Notes: generated by a model from the sequence alone, not told the origin. Positions 30,476 through 40,999 are shown, counted from the stretch's first letter. The stretch is 64,000 bases of DNA from Pseudomonas sp. K2I15 (GCF_002204795.1 NZ_NIXO01000004.1:103743-167742), one strand, 5' to 3'. Numbers and translations: made by a program.

Positions 30476-31087
30476 ATGTCCTACACCTTGCCGGCCCTGC
30501 CTTACGCCTACGATGCCCTTGAACCGCATATCGACGCGCAAACCATGGAGATCCACTACACCAAGCACCACCAGACCTACATCAACAACCTCAACGCGGC
30601 TGTCGAAGGCACCGAGTTTGCCGGTTGGCCGGTGGAGAAGCTGGTGTCCAGCGTGCAGCAATTGCCGGAAAAACTCCGGGCGGCGGTGATCAACCAGGGT
30701 GGCGGTCACGCCAACCATTCGTTGTTCTGGGCCGTTATGTCGCCCAAGGGCGGCGGCAAGCCAGACGGCGCGCTGGGCAAAGCCATCGACGAGCAGTTGG
30801 GTGGTTTCGACGCCTTCAAAGAGGCGTTCACCAAAGCCGCCTTGACCCGTTTCGGCAGTGGCTGGGCGTGGTTGAGCGTTACCCCGCAAAAGACCCTGGT
30901 GGTGGAAAGCAGCGGCAACCAGGACAGCCCGCTGATGAACGGCAATACGCCGATCCTCGGCCTGGATGTTTGGGAGCACGCTTACTACCTGCTGTACCAG
31001 AACCGTCGTCCGGAATACATCAACGCGTTCTACAGCGTCATCAACTGGCCGGAAGTTGCCGGCCGCTACCAGGCTGCGCTGGGCTGA
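30476..31087 (+). CDS. sodA: Superoxide dismutase, Mn type
   Basis: 203-aa cytoplasmic enzyme dismutating superoxide. The four metal ligands are His27, His81, Asp164 (DVWEHAYY) and His168. The [10 protein letters not shown] segment and Gly-Asn-Gln around 147-149 favour the manganese over the iron form. Being in an iron-responsive operon fits its use when iron is scarce. Start ATG 30476 fits [10 protein letters not shown]. Confidence 0.95.
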   Translation: MSYTLPALPYAYDALEPHIDAQTMEIHYTKHHQTYINNLNAAVEGTEFAGWPVEKLVSSVQQLPEKLRAAVINQGGGHANHSLFWAVMSPKGGGKPDGALGKAIDEQLGGFDAFKEAFTKAALTRFGSGWAWLSVTPQKTLVVESSGNQDSPLMNGNTPILGLDVWEHAYYLLYQNRRPEYINAFYSVINWPEVAGRYQAALG

Positions 31088-31118
31088 AACTCCTCTATAA
31101 CAAGATCTAAGGCCGACT

Positions 31119-32012
31119 ATGGGCACTGAAACACTGGCGATCAGCAGCGTGCGAATGTTTCGTTATGCGTTTGGCTCGCTGCTGCTATTGGCAGGAACTG
31201 CATTGCTGGTGGCCCAAGGGCTGGCCTGGCTTGACCTGGAACCGCGCATCCTGCGCGCCTTGCAGGGTGGTGCCATTTGCGCGCTTGGCACCGCTTTGGG
31301 TGCCGTTCCGGTATTGGTGATTCGCCGGATGCCGTTGGCGGTGAGTGACACGCTGCTCGGCTTCGGTGCCGGGGTGATGCTGGCGGCGACTGCGTTTTCG
31401 CTGATCGTGCCGGGTATTGCGGCGGCTGAGAGCTTGGGACTGTCGCCCTGGGCCGCCAGCGGCTTGATCAGTTTCGGCATCATGCTGGGCGCCTTCGGGC
31501 TGTATCTGGTAGACCGCAAGGTCTCCGGCGCCAGCCCGGAAATGCTGGTGGGCAGCCCGGGGCATCCGGTGATACCGCCGCGCATCTGGCTGTTTGTGTT
31601 CGCCATCATTGCCCACAACATTCCCGAAGGCATGGCGGTGGGTGTCTCGGCGGGCGGCGGCATGCCTGATGCCGACAGCCTGGCCATGGGCATTGCCTTG
31701 CAGGATGTGCCGGAGGGATTGGTGATTGCATTGGTACTGGCCGGGGCAGGGATGTCGCGGGTCAAGGCGTTCTTGATTGGCGCGGCGTCAGGCCTGGTGG
31801 AACCGGTATTTGCCGTGCTGTGTGCCTGGCTGGTGAGCCTGGCGCAGGTGTTGTTGCCGTTGGGGTTGGCGCTGGCGGCCGGGGCGATGCTGTTGGTGGT
31901 GACTCACGAAGTCATTCCCGAGTCGCGGCGCAATGGCCATGACAAGCTCGCCAGCCTTGGGCTATGTATTGGGTTTTGTTTGATGATGGTGATGGATACA
32001 GCGTTGGGGTGA
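31119..32012 (+). CDS. ZIP-family metal transporter
   Basis: 297-aa inner-membrane protein with about eight helices and the ZIP metal-path motif: HNIPEGMAVGVSAGG in helix 4 and ALQDVPEGL in helix 5. ZIP proteins import divalent metals such as Zn2+, Fe2+ or Mn2+. Position after sodA suggests supply of manganese or iron in iron stress, which is inference. An alternative ATG lies 36 bases further on. It is the last gene of the fag operon. Confidence 0.87.
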   Translation: MGTETLAISSVRMFRYAFGSLLLLAGTALLVAQGLAWLDLEPRILRALQGGAICALGTALGAVPVLVIRRMPLAVSDTLLGFGAGVMLAATAFSLIVPGIAAAESLGLSPWAASGLISFGIMLGAFGLYLVDRKVSGASPEMLVGSPGHPVIPPRIWLFVFAIIAHNIPEGMAVGVSAGGGMPDADSLAMGIALQDVPEGLVIALVLAGAGMSRVKAFLIGAASGLVEPVFAVLCAWLVSLAQVLLPLGLALAAGAMLLVVTHEVIPESRRNGHDKLASLGLCIGFCLMMVMDTALG

Positions 32013-32033
32013 AGCCGCTCTCGGCTTCACTTT
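32009..32033 (+). terminator. Terminator at the end of the fag operon
   Basis: GTGAAGCCG-CTCT-CGGCTTCAC followed by TTT; the 9-bp stem includes the ZIP stop codon. It lies between convergent ZIP and ptsO. Confidence 0.65.
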
Positions 32034-32050
32034 GTCACAGGAAGGCGGGT

Positions 32051-32323
32051 TTACTCGCCTTCGTCGAAGTAGTCATTGATCAACTTCACCAGCGCATCCA
32101 TCGCTTCCTGCTCTTGCTCGCCTTCTGTCTTCAAATGAATCTTCGTGCCCTTGCCCGCGGCCAGCATCATCATGGCCATGATGCTTTTGCCGTCGACCAT
32201 GGACTCCGGGGTGCGCCCGGCGCGGATCTGGCAAGGGAACTGCCCGGCGACGCCGACGAACTTGGCCGAGGCGCGGGCGTGCAGGCCCAGCTTGTTGATG
32301 ATTTCAATTTCCAGAGCGGGCAT
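32051..32323 (-). CDS. ptsO: Nitrogen-PTS phosphocarrier NPr
   Basis: 90-aa HPr-like protein that passes phosphate from PtsP (EI-Ntr) to PtsN. The phosphorylated His15 lies in NKLGLHARASAKF, and the second HPr motif SIMAMMMLAAGKG is present. It is the last gene of rpoN-hpf-ptsN-rapZ-ptsO. Confidence 0.95.
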   Translation of the reverse strand: MPALEIEIINKLGLHARASAKFVGVAGQFPCQIRAGRTPESMVDGKSIMAMMMLAAGKGTKIHLKTEGEQEQEAMDALVKLINDYFDEGE

Positions 32324-32339
32324 CGCGGGGGTGTTCCTT

Positions 32340-33197
32340 TCAGCTGAGGTCGCGGTGGCGAACCTGGACGTTCTTGAGGGTTTGTTGCAGCACCTTGCCC
32401 AGGCGTTCGGTCAGGTAGACGGAACGGTGATGGCCGCCGGTGCAGCCAATGGCGATGGTGACATAAGCCCGGTTGCTGGCCGCAAAGCGCGGCAGCCATT
32501 TGAGCAGGTAGCTGGAGATGTCCTGGAACATCTCCTCCACATCCGGTTGCGCCGCCAGGTACTCGGCCACCGGCTGGTCCAGCCCGGACTGGTCACGCAG
32601 TTCCGGCTTCCAGTACGGGTTGGGCAGGCAGCGCACATCGAACACCAGGTCGGCATCCACCGGCATGCCACGCTTGAAGCCGAACGACTCGACAAGGAAC
32701 GCCGTGCCCGGCTCCGGCTGATTCAGCAGGCGCAGTTTGATCGCATCGCGCAGTTGATACAGGTTCAGGCTGGTGGTGTTGATCTTGAGGTCGGCCAGGT
32801 CAATGATCGGCCCCAGCAGTTTGGTCTCGTCTTCGATGGCTTCGGCCAGCGAGCGATGCGGGCTGCTCAGCGGGTGGCGTCGACGGGTTTCGGAGAAGCG
32901 CTTGAGCAGGGTTTCTTCGTCGGCGTCCAGGTACAGCACATCGCAGTGGATATGCTTGGCCCGCACTTCTTCGAGCAGCTCAGGGAAGCGTGTGAGGTGG
33001 CTGGGCAGGTTGCGTGCGTCAATCGAGACGGCGACCAGCGGTTGCGCCAGCTCGGTATGAATCAGTGCGCGTTCCGCCAGTTCCGGCAGCAGGCCGGCGG
33101 GCAGGTTGTCGATGCAATAGAAGCCGTTGTCCTCAAGAACATTGAGGGCGGTGCTTTTACCTGAGCCGGAACGGCCGCTGACGATGATCAAACGCAT
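32340..33197 (-). CDS. rapZ: RNase adapter RapZ / YvcJ-type nucleotide-binding protein
   Basis: 285-aa protein with an N-terminal P-loop (GRSGSGKST, residues 8-16) and a C-terminal phosphofructokinase-like RNA-binding domain containing [10 protein letters not shown]. In enterics RapZ directs RNase E to the sRNA GlmZ to set glucosamine-6-phosphate levels. Its role in pseudomonads is not settled. It lies 2 bases from ptsN. Confidence 0.93.
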   Translation of the reverse strand: MRLIIVSGRSGSGKSTALNVLEDNGFYCIDNLPAGLLPELAERALIHTELAQPLVAVSIDARNLPSHLTRFPELLEEVRAKHIHCDVLYLDADEETLLKRFSETRRRHPLSSPHRSLAEAIEDETKLLGPIIDLADLKINTTSLNLYQLRDAIKLRLLNQPEPGTAFLVESFGFKRGMPVDADLVFDVRCLPNPYWKPELRDQSGLDQPVAEYLAAQPDVEEMFQDISSYLLKWLPRFAASNRAYVTIAIGCTGGHHRSVYLTERLGKVLQQTLKNVQVRHRDLS

Positions 33198-33199
33198 GA

Positions 33200-33664
33200 T
33201 TACTGCCCGTTTTGTTCATCCAGGACAACCTGGTAGAGCGCCTCATTGCTGGGGGCGCTGCGCAGTTTGTCGCGTACTTCTTTGCGGTCGAGCATGCTGG
33301 CGATCTGCCGAAGCAGTTCCAGGTGCGCATCGGTGGCGGCTTGCGGGACCAGCAGTACAAACAGCAGGTCTACCGGCGCGCCGTCGATGGCGTCGAAATC
33401 GATGGGGGCGTCCAGGTGCAGCAGGGCGCTGACCGGAGACTCACAGCCTTGCAGGCGGCAGTGAGGAATGGCGATGCCGTTGCCAAAGCCGGTCGAGCCG
33501 AGCTTTTCACGGGCGATCAAAGCCTCGTACACAGCTTGCGTATCCAGATCGGGCACTTCGCGGCCGATCAGGTTGGCAATTTGTTCGAGGGCACGCTTTT
33601 TACTGCCTCCCGGCACGTTCACGAGGGAGCGGCCGGGGGTCAGGATGGTTTCAAGTCGAATCAT
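33200..33664 (-). CDS. ptsN: Nitrogen-PTS IIA protein PtsN
   Basis: 154-aa EIIA-Ntr, the terminal phosphate acceptor of the nitrogen PTS. The phospho-accepting His68 is in [11 protein letters not shown]. Its phosphorylation state modulates sigma-54-linked and K+ transport functions through protein contacts rather than sugar uptake. It sits in the conserved rpoN downstream cluster. Confidence 0.95.
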   Translation of the reverse strand: MIRLETILTPGRSLVNVPGGSKKRALEQIANLIGREVPDLDTQAVYEALIAREKLGSTGFGNGIAIPHCRLQGCESPVSALLHLDAPIDFDAIDGAPVDLLFVLLVPQAATDAHLELLRQIASMLDRKEVRDKLRSAPSNEALYQVVLDEQNGQ

Positions 33665-33676
33665 GGGTGGGGAGTG

Positions 33677-33982
33677 TTAGCGGCCAGTGCCTTGAAGAAG
33701 GCTCTGCTGCTTTTCCTTATGCTTTTTGATTTGGCGATCCAGCTTGTCGGTAAGGTCGTCAATGGCAGCATACATATCTGAATGCTCGGCATTGGCGACT
33801 ACTTCCCCGCCGGGTATACGCAAGGTGGCTTCGATTTTCTGCTTCAGCTTTTCGACAGTCATGATGACTTGCACGTTGGTGATCTTGTCGAAATGCCCCT
33901 CAATTCGTTTGAGTTTTTCGCCGATATAGGCGCGCAGCGGTTCGGTCACTTCCAGTTGGTGTCCACTGATGTTGACTTGCAT
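33677..33982 (-). CDS. hpf: Ribosome hibernation promoting factor (short form)
   Basis: 101-aa protein starting MQVNISGHQLEVTEPLRAYI with the YfiA/HPF fold and a basic C-terminus (RQIKKHKEKQQ). Short HPF with RMF converts 70S ribosomes into inactive 100S dimers in stationary phase. The ATG at 33982 with GGAG upstream is preferred over a longer reading from the rpoN gap. Confidence 0.94.
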   Translation of the reverse strand: MQVNISGHQLEVTEPLRAYIGEKLKRIEGHFDKITNVQVIMTVEKLKQKIEATLRIPGGEVVANAEHSDMYAAIDDLTDKLDRQIKKHKEKQQSLLQGTGR

Positions 33983-34057
33983 ACAGCTTCTCCTTCGTTG
34001 CCAGTGCATAAAGCGGCAGGCCGGGGTGCCTGCCACTGGAACGCTATGGCCCGCCCG

Positions 34058-35551
34058 TCACATCAAACGTTTACGCTCGCTGGAAGGCGCGATCCCAAGG
34101 GACTCGCGGTACTTGGCGACGGTTCGACGGGCGACCTGAATGCCTTGTGCCTCCAGTAAACCAGCGATCTTGCTGTCACTCAACGGCTTTTTCTGATTTT
34201 CCGCGGCAACCAGTTTTTTGATGATCGCGCGGATCGCCGTGGACGAGCATTCGCCGCCTTCGGAGGTGCTGACATGGCTGGAGAAAAAGTATTTCAGCTC
34301 ATAAATGCCCCGTGGGGTATGCATGAATTTTTGCGTGGTCACCCGGGAAATCGTTGATTCGTGCATGCCCACCGCCTCGGCGATGTCATGCAGTACCAGC
34401 GGCTTCATCGCTTCATCGCCGTATTCCAGGAACCCGCGCTGGTGCTCGACGATCTGGGTGGCGACTTTCATCAGGGTTTCGTTGCGGCTTTGCAGGCTCT
34501 TGATGAACCAGCGGGCTTCCTGCAACTGGTTACGCATAAAGGTGTTGTCGGCGCTGGTGTCGGCGCGGCGCACAAAACCTGCGTATTGCGGGTTGACCCG
34601 CAGGCGCGGCACCGATTCCTGGTTCAACTCCACCAGCCAGCGCTCGTTGTCCTTGCGCACGATGACATCGGGCACCACGTATTCGGCTTCGCTGGATTCA
34701 ATCTGCGAACCAGGACGCGGGTTGAGGCTTTGCACCAGCTCGATGATCTGGCGCAGGTCATCTTCCTTGAGCTTCATGCGGCGCATCAGTTGGCTGTAGT
34801 CGCGGCTGCCCAACAGGTCGATGTAGTCGGTGACCAGGCGCTGCGCTTCAGCCAGCCAAGGCGTCTTGGCGGGCAATTGGCGCAGTTGCAGCAGCAGGCA
34901 CTCGCTCAGGGTGCGAGCGCCGATGCCGGCTGGCTCGAATTGCTGGATGCGGTGCAGGACGGCTTCGATTTCGTCCAGTTCGATGTCCAGCTCCGGGTCG
35001 AAGGCCTCGAGGATCTCCTCAAGGGTCTCGTCCAGGTAGCCCTGATTGTTGATGCAGTCGATCAGGGTCACGGCGATCAGGCGATCGGTGTCGGACATCG
35101 GTGCCAGGTTCAGTTGCCAGAGCAAATGGCTCTGCAGGCTCTCGCCGGCGGAGGTGCGGGTGGTGAAATCCCACTCGTCATCATCATTGCTGGGCAGGCT
35201 ACTGGCGCTGGTCTGGTAGACGTCTTCCCAGGCAGTGTCGACGGGAAGCTCGTTGGGAATGCGTTCGTTCCATTCACCTTCCTCAAGGTTGTCCACCGTG
35301 GGGGCGGTTTCCTGATAGGAGGGTTCCTGTACGTCGGGATTGGGTTTTTGCTCGATGTTATCGGCCAGCGGGTCTGCATTATCGAAGTCGTCGCCTTCTT
35401 CCTGGCGTTCGAGCATCGGATTGGACTCCAGGGCCTCCTGGATTTCCTGTTGCAGGTCCAGGGTCGACAATTGGAGCAGGCGGATGGCCTGTTGCAGCTG
35501 CGGTGTCATCGTCAGCTGCTGGCCCATTCTCAGGACTAGCGATGGTTTCAT
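34058..35551 (-). CDS. rpoN: RNA polymerase sigma-54 factor
   Basis: 497-aa alternative sigma factor for nitrogen, flagellar and many catabolic promoters that depend on AAA+ enhancer-binding proteins. The N-terminal region I ([20 protein letters not shown]) contacts activators; an acidic region II spans about 50-115; the HTH and the C-terminal RpoN box [10 protein letters not shown] bind the -12/-24 promoter. It lies between lptB and hpf, the usual place. Confidence 0.98.
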   Translation of the reverse strand: MKPSLVLRMGQQLTMTPQLQQAIRLLQLSTLDLQQEIQEALESNPMLERQEEGDDFDNADPLADNIEQKPNPDVQEPSYQETAPTVDNLEEGEWNERIPNELPVDTAWEDVYQTSASSLPSNDDDEWDFTTRTSAGESLQSHLLWQLNLAPMSDTDRLIAVTLIDCINNQGYLDETLEEILEAFDPELDIELDEIEAVLHRIQQFEPAGIGARTLSECLLLQLRQLPAKTPWLAEAQRLVTDYIDLLGSRDYSQLMRRMKLKEDDLRQIIELVQSLNPRPGSQIESSEAEYVVPDVIVRKDNERWLVELNQESVPRLRVNPQYAGFVRRADTSADNTFMRNQLQEARWFIKSLQSRNETLMKVATQIVEHQRGFLEYGDEAMKPLVLHDIAEAVGMHESTISRVTTQKFMHTPRGIYELKYFFSSHVSTSEGGECSSTAIRAIIKKLVAAENQKKPLSDSKIAGLLEAQGIQVARRTVAKYRESLGIAPSSERKRLM

Positions 35552-35735
35552 GGCAGGGGCTTAACACCTTATTCGCCGGCGCAATGCGCCATCCACGACA
35601 GGGCGCGTGAGCGCCAAACATAAGCAAATTATATGCCTGATATCGGGGGCTTTGCCTAGAGCGCGGTAACAATAAAAATACTGAGGTTTTTATTGACTCC
35701 AGCGCTCCATGGCGAATGGCCTGATACCACCGTGT

Positions 35736-36461
35736 TTACAGGCGGAACTCGTGACCCAGATACACTTCCTTGACCAGCTCGTTGGCCAGGATGGTCGCGG
35801 AGTCGCCTTCGGCAATCAGTTGTCCATCGTTGACGATATACGCGGTTTCGCAGATATCGAGGGTCTCACGGACGTTGTGGTCGGTGATCAACACACCGAT
35901 GCCCTTGGCCTTGAGGTGATGGATGATCTGCTTGATGTCGCCGACCGAGATCGGGTCGACACCGGCGAAAGGTTCGTCCAGCAGGATGAACTTCGGCGCA
36001 GTGGCCAGGGCGCGGGCGATTTCCACACGACGACGCTCGCCGCCGGACAGGCTCATGCCGAGGTTGTCGCGAATGTGGTTGATGTGGAATTCCTGAAGCA
36101 GGCTTTCCAGCTCTTGCTTGCGCCCGGCGCGGTCGAGTTCCTTGCGGGTCTCGAGGATCGCCATGATGTTGTCGGAAACCGACAGTTTGCGGAAGATCGA
36201 CGCTTCTTGGGGAAGATAGCCGATACCCGCCTGTGCACGACCGTGCATGGGCTGGTGGCTGACGTCCAGGTCGTCGATCAGGACGCGGCCCTGATCGGCC
36301 TGTACCAGGCCGACGATCATGTAGAAGCAGGTGGTCTTGCCGGCACCGTTGGGGCCGAGCAAGCCGACGATCTGGCCGCTGTCGATCGACAGGCTGACGT
36401 CGCGCACGACCTGACGGCTTTTATAGGCCTTGGCCAGATGCTGGGCTTTCAGGGTTGCCAT
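35736..36461 (-). CDS. lptB: LPS export ATP-binding protein LptB
   Basis: 241-aa cytoplasmic ATPase of the LptB2FGC transporter that extracts lipopolysaccharide from the inner membrane. Walker [10 protein letters not shown] (36-44), the ABC signature LSGGERRR and Walker [14 protein letters not shown] are intact. Its start overlaps the lptA stop by one base. About 185 bases separate it from rpoN. Confidence 0.97.
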   Translation of the reverse strand: MATLKAQHLAKAYKSRQVVRDVSLSIDSGQIVGLLGPNGAGKTTCFYMIVGLVQADQGRVLIDDLDVSHQPMHGRAQAGIGYLPQEASIFRKLSVSDNIMAILETRKELDRAGRKQELESLLQEFHINHIRDNLGMSLSGGERRRVEIARALATAPKFILLDEPFAGVDPISVGDIKQIIHHLKAKGIGVLITDHNVRETLDICETAYIVNDGQLIAEGDSATILANELVKEVYLGHEFRL

Positions 36462-37033
36462 TAATTCGCCTTCTTCGCGTCGGGTTTCGGCGCCGGCTGG
36501 GCTGCGCCCGGTTTCTGCTTCGGCTGGATAACCATGTCGATACGCGGCTTCGGCGTGCTGATTTTCGAGCCGGTGGCGCGACCAGCCTGGGCAATCTGCT
36601 TCACCGTGTCGTAGACGATTTTTTCGCCGTCGGTGGTGTTGCCGTCATTGATGACGCGGGCCTGATCGATCAGCACGATACGATTTTGCTGGGCGTGGTA
36701 CTGGATCGTCTTGCCGTAGCCTTTGACCGGGGTAGGGTCGCCAACTTTTTGCAGTTGTTCGAAATACGCCAGGTTGCCGACCGAGGTAACCACGTCGATA
36801 TCGCCCGCCGGGGTACGAGTCAGTGTCACGGTGTTACCCGTCACTTTCATCGAGCCTTGGGTGATGATCACGCTACCGGTGTAGGTCGCGATACCTTGCT
36901 TGTCATCCAGCTGCGCGTCGTCAGCCTGAATGTGGATCGGTTGCTGGCTATCGTTCGGCAGAGCCCAGGCGCTCACGCTTCCCAGTGCTGCGCCCAGGCC
37001 GAGCAAAATAGGGAGGGTTTTAACGAGCCTCAT
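36461..37033 (-). CDS. lptA: LPS transport periplasmic protein LptA
   Basis: 190-aa periplasmic bridge protein carrying LPS between LptC and LptD. A signal peptide (about 1-24, ending SVSAWA) precedes an OstA beta-jellyroll beginning around [18 protein letters not shown] Lys/Pro/Ala tail follows residue about 160. The gene overlaps the lptC 3' end by 14 bases. Confidence 0.95.
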   Translation of the reverse strand: MRLVKTLPILLGLGAALGSVSAWALPNDSQQPIHIQADDAQLDDKQGIATYTGSVIITQGSMKVTGNTVTLTRTPAGDIDVVTSVGNLAYFEQLQKVGDPTPVKGYGKTIQYHAQQNRIVLIDQARVINDGNTTDGEKIVYDTVKQIAQAGRATGSKISTPKPRIDMVIQPKQKPGAAQPAPKPDAKKAN

Positions 37034-37592
37034 ACTGTCCTCTTACGTTCGATAGCAGGTGTATCCTGCTTTCTTTCAAATACGCTTTCATTCCCTTGCC
37101 AGTCGATACACCGCCAGCGCCGTCGATTCTAACGTTTTGCTCGGTCTGCGCATATTGCTTCTGTGGGAATACGGTCATGCGACTGCTGGTAATAATGGTG
37201 TCGCGGTTCTTGGCGTCGGTGCGCGCAACGCGCACGGAGTCGATCAGTTCCACTTGGGTGCCGTCCGGGTTGACCTCGCCACGCTCACTGGTGACGTGCC
37301 ACGGGAATTCGGCGCCGCGGTACAGGTTCATGTCCGGCTTGGTCAGCAACGTGACCTCGGACGCCTTCAAGTGCTCGACCTTGTCCGACGTCATTTCATA
37401 CTGAACCTTGCCATCGGGCAGGTACTGGATGCTGTGGGCGTTGATGGCGTAATAGTCGATAGCGCTCTCGTCAACCTGTGCAACAGGCTTGTCGAGGAAG
37501 CGCTCCGGGCTGATATTCCAGTAGCCGACCGCGAGAAATACGGCGGCGATGACTGCGAATATCAGGAAATTGCGAATCTTTTTACTCAGCAT
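37020..37592 (-). CDS. lptC: LPS export protein LptC
   Basis: 190-aa bitopic protein with one N-terminal transmembrane helix (about 8-25) and a periplasmic beta-jellyroll that accepts LPS from LptB2FG and hands it to LptA. The YYAINAHSIQYLPDGKVQYEM segment (split here as YYAINAHSIQ and YLPDGKVQYEM) is family-typical. It lies between kdsC and lptA. Confidence 0.94.
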   Translation of the reverse strand: MLSKKIRNFLIFAVIAAVFLAVGYWNISPERFLDKPVAQVDESAIDYYAINAHSIQYLPDGKVQYEMTSDKVEHLKASEVTLLTKPDMNLYRGAEFPWHVTSERGEVNPDGTQVELIDSVRVARTDAKNRDTIITSSRMTVFPQKQYAQTEQNVRIDGAGGVSTGKGMKAYLKESRIHLLSNVRGQYEAR

Positions 37593-37600
37593 AAAACGCT

Positions 37601-38125
37601 CTATAGGTAGGCGGCGTGAGCCGCTTCAAGGCTGCCTTGGGCGCGCAGAATCAACTCGCAGAACTCGCGTGCGGCGCCTTCGCCGCCACGGGCGGTGGTT
37701 ACGCCATGGGCGTGTTCGCGAACGAACGCCGCCGCATTGGCCACGGCCATACCCAGGCCGACCCGGCGAATCACCGGCAGGTCGGGTAAATCGTCACCGA
37801 GGTAGGCAACCTGCTCATAGCTTAGGTTGAGTTGGCCAAGAAGCTCGTCCAGAACCACCAGTTTATCCTCGCGGCCCTGATACAGGTGAGGAATCCCCAG
37901 GTTTTGTGCGCGGCGTTCCACAACAGGCGTCTTGCGACCGCTGATGATGCCGGTTTGCACGCCCGCCGCCATCAGCATCTTGATGCCCTGGCCGTCGAGG
38001 GTGTTGAAGGTCTTGAATTCGCTGCCGTCTTCCAGGAAATACAGGCGGCCATCCGTCAGCACGCCGTCGACGTCGAAAATCGCCAGCTTGATGTTCTTGC
38101 CCCGTTGCAACAGGTCGGTGGTCAT
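37601..38125 (-). CDS. kdsC: 3-deoxy-D-manno-octulosonate-8-phosphate phosphatase KdsC
   Basis: 174-aa HAD-family phosphatase releasing Kdo from Kdo-8-phosphate for LPS core synthesis. Catalytic motif I FDVDGVLTDG, motif II IISGRKTPVV and motif III YLGDDLPDLPV are present; there is no cap domain, as expected. Its start abuts the kdsD stop. Confidence 0.96.
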   Translation of the reverse strand: MTTDLLQRGKNIKLAIFDVDGVLTDGRLYFLEDGSEFKTFNTLDGQGIKMLMAAGVQTGIISGRKTPVVERRAQNLGIPHLYQGREDKLVVLDELLGQLNLSYEQVAYLGDDLPDLPVIRRVGLGMAVANAAAFVREHAHGVTTARGGEGAAREFCELILRAQGSLEAAHAAYL

Positions 38126-39100
38126 TTACATCACTCCTGCACGCAGCAAGTCGTGCATGTTCAGGGCGCCAACCGGGCGGTCGTCGCCATCGACCACCAC
38201 CAGCGCCAGGATTTTATGGTCTTCCATGATCTTCAGCGCTTCGGCCGCGAGCATGTCAGGGCGGGCGGTCTTGCCGTGAGGCGTCATGACTTCGTCGATG
38301 GTCGCGGTCTGGATGTCGAGGTTGCGGTCCAGGGTGCGGCGCAGGTCACCGTCGGTGAATACCCCGGCCAGGCGCCCGTCATCTTCCAGGATCACGGTCA
38401 TGCCCAGGCGCTTGAGGGTCATTTCCATCAAGGCATCTTTAAGCAGGGTGCCGCGCGCCACTTGTGGCAACTCGTCGCCGGCGTGCATTACGTTTTCCAC
38501 TTTCAGCAGCAGGCGACGGCCCAGGGCGCCGCCCGGATGGGAAAACGCGAAGTCTTCGGCGGTAAACCCGCGGGCTTCCAGCAATGCCACGGCCAGCGCA
38601 TCGCCCATGACCAGGGCCGCAGTGGTGGAGGAAGTCGGCGCCAGGTTCAGCGGGCAGGCCTCGTGGGCAACGTGCACGTTCAAATTCACTTCAGCGGCTT
38701 TTGCCAGCGTCGAGTCCGGGTTGCCGGTCACGCTGATCAACTGGATGCCCAGGCGCTTGATCAGTGGCAGCAGGGTCACGATTTCGTTGGTGGTGCCGGA
38801 GTTGGACAGCGCCAGGATGATGTCATCCCGGGTGATCATGCCCATGTCACCGTGGCTGGCTTCGGCTGGATGCACGAAGAACGCGGTGGTGCCGGTGCTT
38901 GCCAGGGTGGCGGCGATCTTGTTGCCGACATGCCCGGATTTGCCCATGCCGACCACGACAACGCGGCCCTTGCTGGCCAGAATCATCTCGCATGCGCGTA
39001 CGAAATCCGCGTCGATATGGGCCAGCAAACCTTCTACGGCTTCAAGCTCGAGGCGGATGGTGCGTTGTGCGGATTGAATAAGGTCGCTGGATTGGCTCAT
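38126..39100 (-). CDS. kdsD: Arabinose-5-phosphate isomerase KdsD
   Basis: 324-aa enzyme converting ribulose-5-phosphate to arabinose-5-phosphate, the first Kdo precursor. The N-terminal SIS domain has GMGKSGHVGNKIAATL and the HGDMGMI active-site His; two CBS domains follow (about 205-324). ATG 39100 is chosen because the longer reading has no family support. It heads the kdsD-kdsC-lptCAB run, divergent from mlaF with about 290 bases between. Confidence 0.95.
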   Translation of the reverse strand: MSQSSDLIQSAQRTIRLELEAVEGLLAHIDADFVRACEMILASKGRVVVVGMGKSGHVGNKIAATLASTGTTAFFVHPAEASHGDMGMITRDDIILALSNSGTTNEIVTLLPLIKRLGIQLISVTGNPDSTLAKAAEVNLNVHVAHEACPLNLAPTSSTTAALVMGDALAVALLEARGFTAEDFAFSHPGGALGRRLLLKVENVMHAGDELPQVARGTLLKDALMEMTLKRLGMTVILEDDGRLAGVFTDGDLRRTLDRNLDIQTATIDEVMTPHGKTARPDMLAAEALKIMEDHKILALVVVDGDDRPVGALNMHDLLRAGVM

Positions 39101-39392
39101 GTCTGAAATCGTATAGCCTGACGAAAAGTCGGCGATTATAGCTGTAATGATCAATTCCCTCACGCAAGTTCGTCAGGCTTTGTACATTCGGCCTGTGGTT
39201 GAGATTGAACCTCAGCAAGGTTTTTTTAGCTGTCCTGTTTCTGAACAAGCTCTGTTCCGGCCTTGGGGGCGCTGTACCAGCAGTGATATAGTTCGCCGCC
39301 AGTTCGGTCCGCACAGTCTTTGTGTCTCTTCGGCGCAAGCATTTGTCGAAAACAAGGTGTCTGAGTGAAAGGCTGCATCCCAAGGAGTTTAG

Positions 39393-40202
39393 ATGAGTGC
39401 CGATAACGCCTACGCGGTCGAGCTGAAGGGCCTTTCCTTCAAGCGCGGTACGCGCAGCATCTTCAATAATGTGGATATTCGCATTCCCCGCGGCAAAGTC
39501 ACGGGCATCATGGGGCCTTCCGGCTGCGGCAAGACGACCCTGCTGCGCCTGATGGGCATGCAGTTGCGCCCCTCCGCCGGTGAAGTCTGGGTCAATGGCC
39601 AGAACCTGCCGACCCTCTCGCGCAGCGACCTGTTCGATGCCCGAAAGCACATGGGCGTGCTGTTCCAGAGCGGTGCGCTGTTTACCGACCTCGACGTTTT
39701 CGAAAACGTGGCGTTTCCGCTGCGGGTGCATACCCAGCTGTCCGATGAAATGATTCGTGACATTGTGTTGCTGAAATTGCAGGCCGTAGGACTGCGCGGC
39801 GCCATCGACCTGATGCCCGACGAGCTGTCCGGTGGCATGAAGCGTCGGGTGGCCCTGGCGCGTGCCATCGCCCTCGACCCGCAAATCCTCATGTACGACG
39901 AACCTTTTGTTGGCCAGGACCCGATTGCCATGGGCGTTCTGGTGCGGCTGATCCGCCTGCTCAATGATGCGCTGGGTATCACCAGTATCGTGGTCTCCCA
40001 CGACCTGGCCGAGACCGCGAGCATCGCCGACTACCTCTATGTAGTGGGCGATGGCCAGGTGCTGGGGCAGGGCACGCCTGAAGAGCTGATGAACGCAGAT
40101 AACCCGCGCATTCGCCAATTCATGACCGGCGATCCCGATGGCCCGGTGCCTTTTCACTTTCCGGCAGCGGACTACCGCTCAGATCTTCTGGGGAAGCGCT
40201 GA
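39393..40202 (+). CDS. mlaF: Phospholipid transport ATP-binding protein MlaF
   Basis: 269-aa ABC ATPase of the Mla system, which maintains outer-membrane lipid asymmetry by moving phospholipids. Walker A GPSGCGKTT (41-49), signature LSGGMKRRV and Walker B ILMYDEPFVGQDP are present. AAGGAG precedes the ATG. First gene of mlaFEDCB. Confidence 0.96.
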   Translation: MSADNAYAVELKGLSFKRGTRSIFNNVDIRIPRGKVTGIMGPSGCGKTTLLRLMGMQLRPSAGEVWVNGQNLPTLSRSDLFDARKHMGVLFQSGALFTDLDVFENVAFPLRVHTQLSDEMIRDIVLLKLQAVGLRGAIDLMPDELSGGMKRRVALARAIALDPQILMYDEPFVGQDPIAMGVLVRLIRLLNDALGITSIVVSHDLAETASIADYLYVVGDGQVLGQGTPEELMNADNPRIRQFMTGDPDGPVPFHFPAADYRSDLLGKR

Positions 40203-40999
40203 TGCGCAAGACATCTTTACTCGAAAAGGTTCGCCTTTTCGGCCGCTCCGGCATCGACATTATCGGTGTGCTGGGCCGTTCGACGATTTTCCTGTTTCAT
40301 GCCTTGCTCGGCCGTGGCGGTATTGGCGGCGGTTTTGGCCTGCTGATCAAGCAACTGCACTCCGTGGGCGTGATGTCCCTGGTGATTATCGTGGTTTCCG
40401 GGATGTTCATCGGCATGGTGCTGGCGTTGCAGGGTTTTAATATCCTGTCCAGCTACGGTTCCGAGCAGGCCGTGGGGCAGATGGTTGCCCTGACGCTGTT
40501 GCGTGAGTTGGGCCCTGTGGTCACGGCGCTGCTGTTTGCCGGGCGTGCGGGTTCGGCGCTGACTGCCGAAATCGGCAACATGAAATCCACCGAGCAACTC
40601 TCCAGCCTGGAAATGATCGGTGTCGATCCGCTCAAGTACATTGTTGCCCCGCGCCTGTGGGCCGGCTTCATCTCCCTGCCACTGCTGGCGATGGTGTTCA
40701 GCGTGGTCGGGATTTGGGGTGGGTCATGGGTGGCGGTTGACTGGCTGGGCGTCTACGACGGCTCCTACTGGGGCAACATGCAAAACAGCGTGACCTTCAG
40801 CGGTGACGTGCTCAATGGCATCATTAAAAGCATCGTTTTCGCCTTTGTAGTGACCTGGATCGCCGTATTCCAAGGCTACGACTGTGAGCCCACCTCAGAG
40901 GGGATCAGTCGCGCCACCACCAAGACCGTTGTGTACGCCTCGCTGGCGGTACTGGGCCTTGACTTCATTTTGACCGCCTTGATGTTTGGAGATTTCTGA
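40202..40999 (+). CDS. mlaE: Phospholipid transport permease MlaE
   Basis: 265-aa inner-membrane permease with five to six helices; LLRELGPVVTALLFAGRAGS and EIGNMKSTEQLSSLEMIGVD are the MlaE family signature. It overlaps mlaF and mlaD by one base each, typical of coupled translation. Confidence 0.96.
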   Translation: MRKTSLLEKVRLFGRSGIDIIGVLGRSTIFLFHALLGRGGIGGGFGLLIKQLHSVGVMSLVIIVVSGMFIGMVLALQGFNILSSYGSEQAVGQMVALTLLRELGPVVTALLFAGRAGSALTAEIGNMKSTEQLSSLEMIGVDPLKYIVAPRLWAGFISLPLLAMVFSVVGIWGGSWVAVDWLGVYDGSYWGNMQNSVTFSGDVLNGIIKSIVFAFVVTWIAVFQGYDCEPTSEGISRATTKTVVYASLAVLGLDFILTALMFGDF

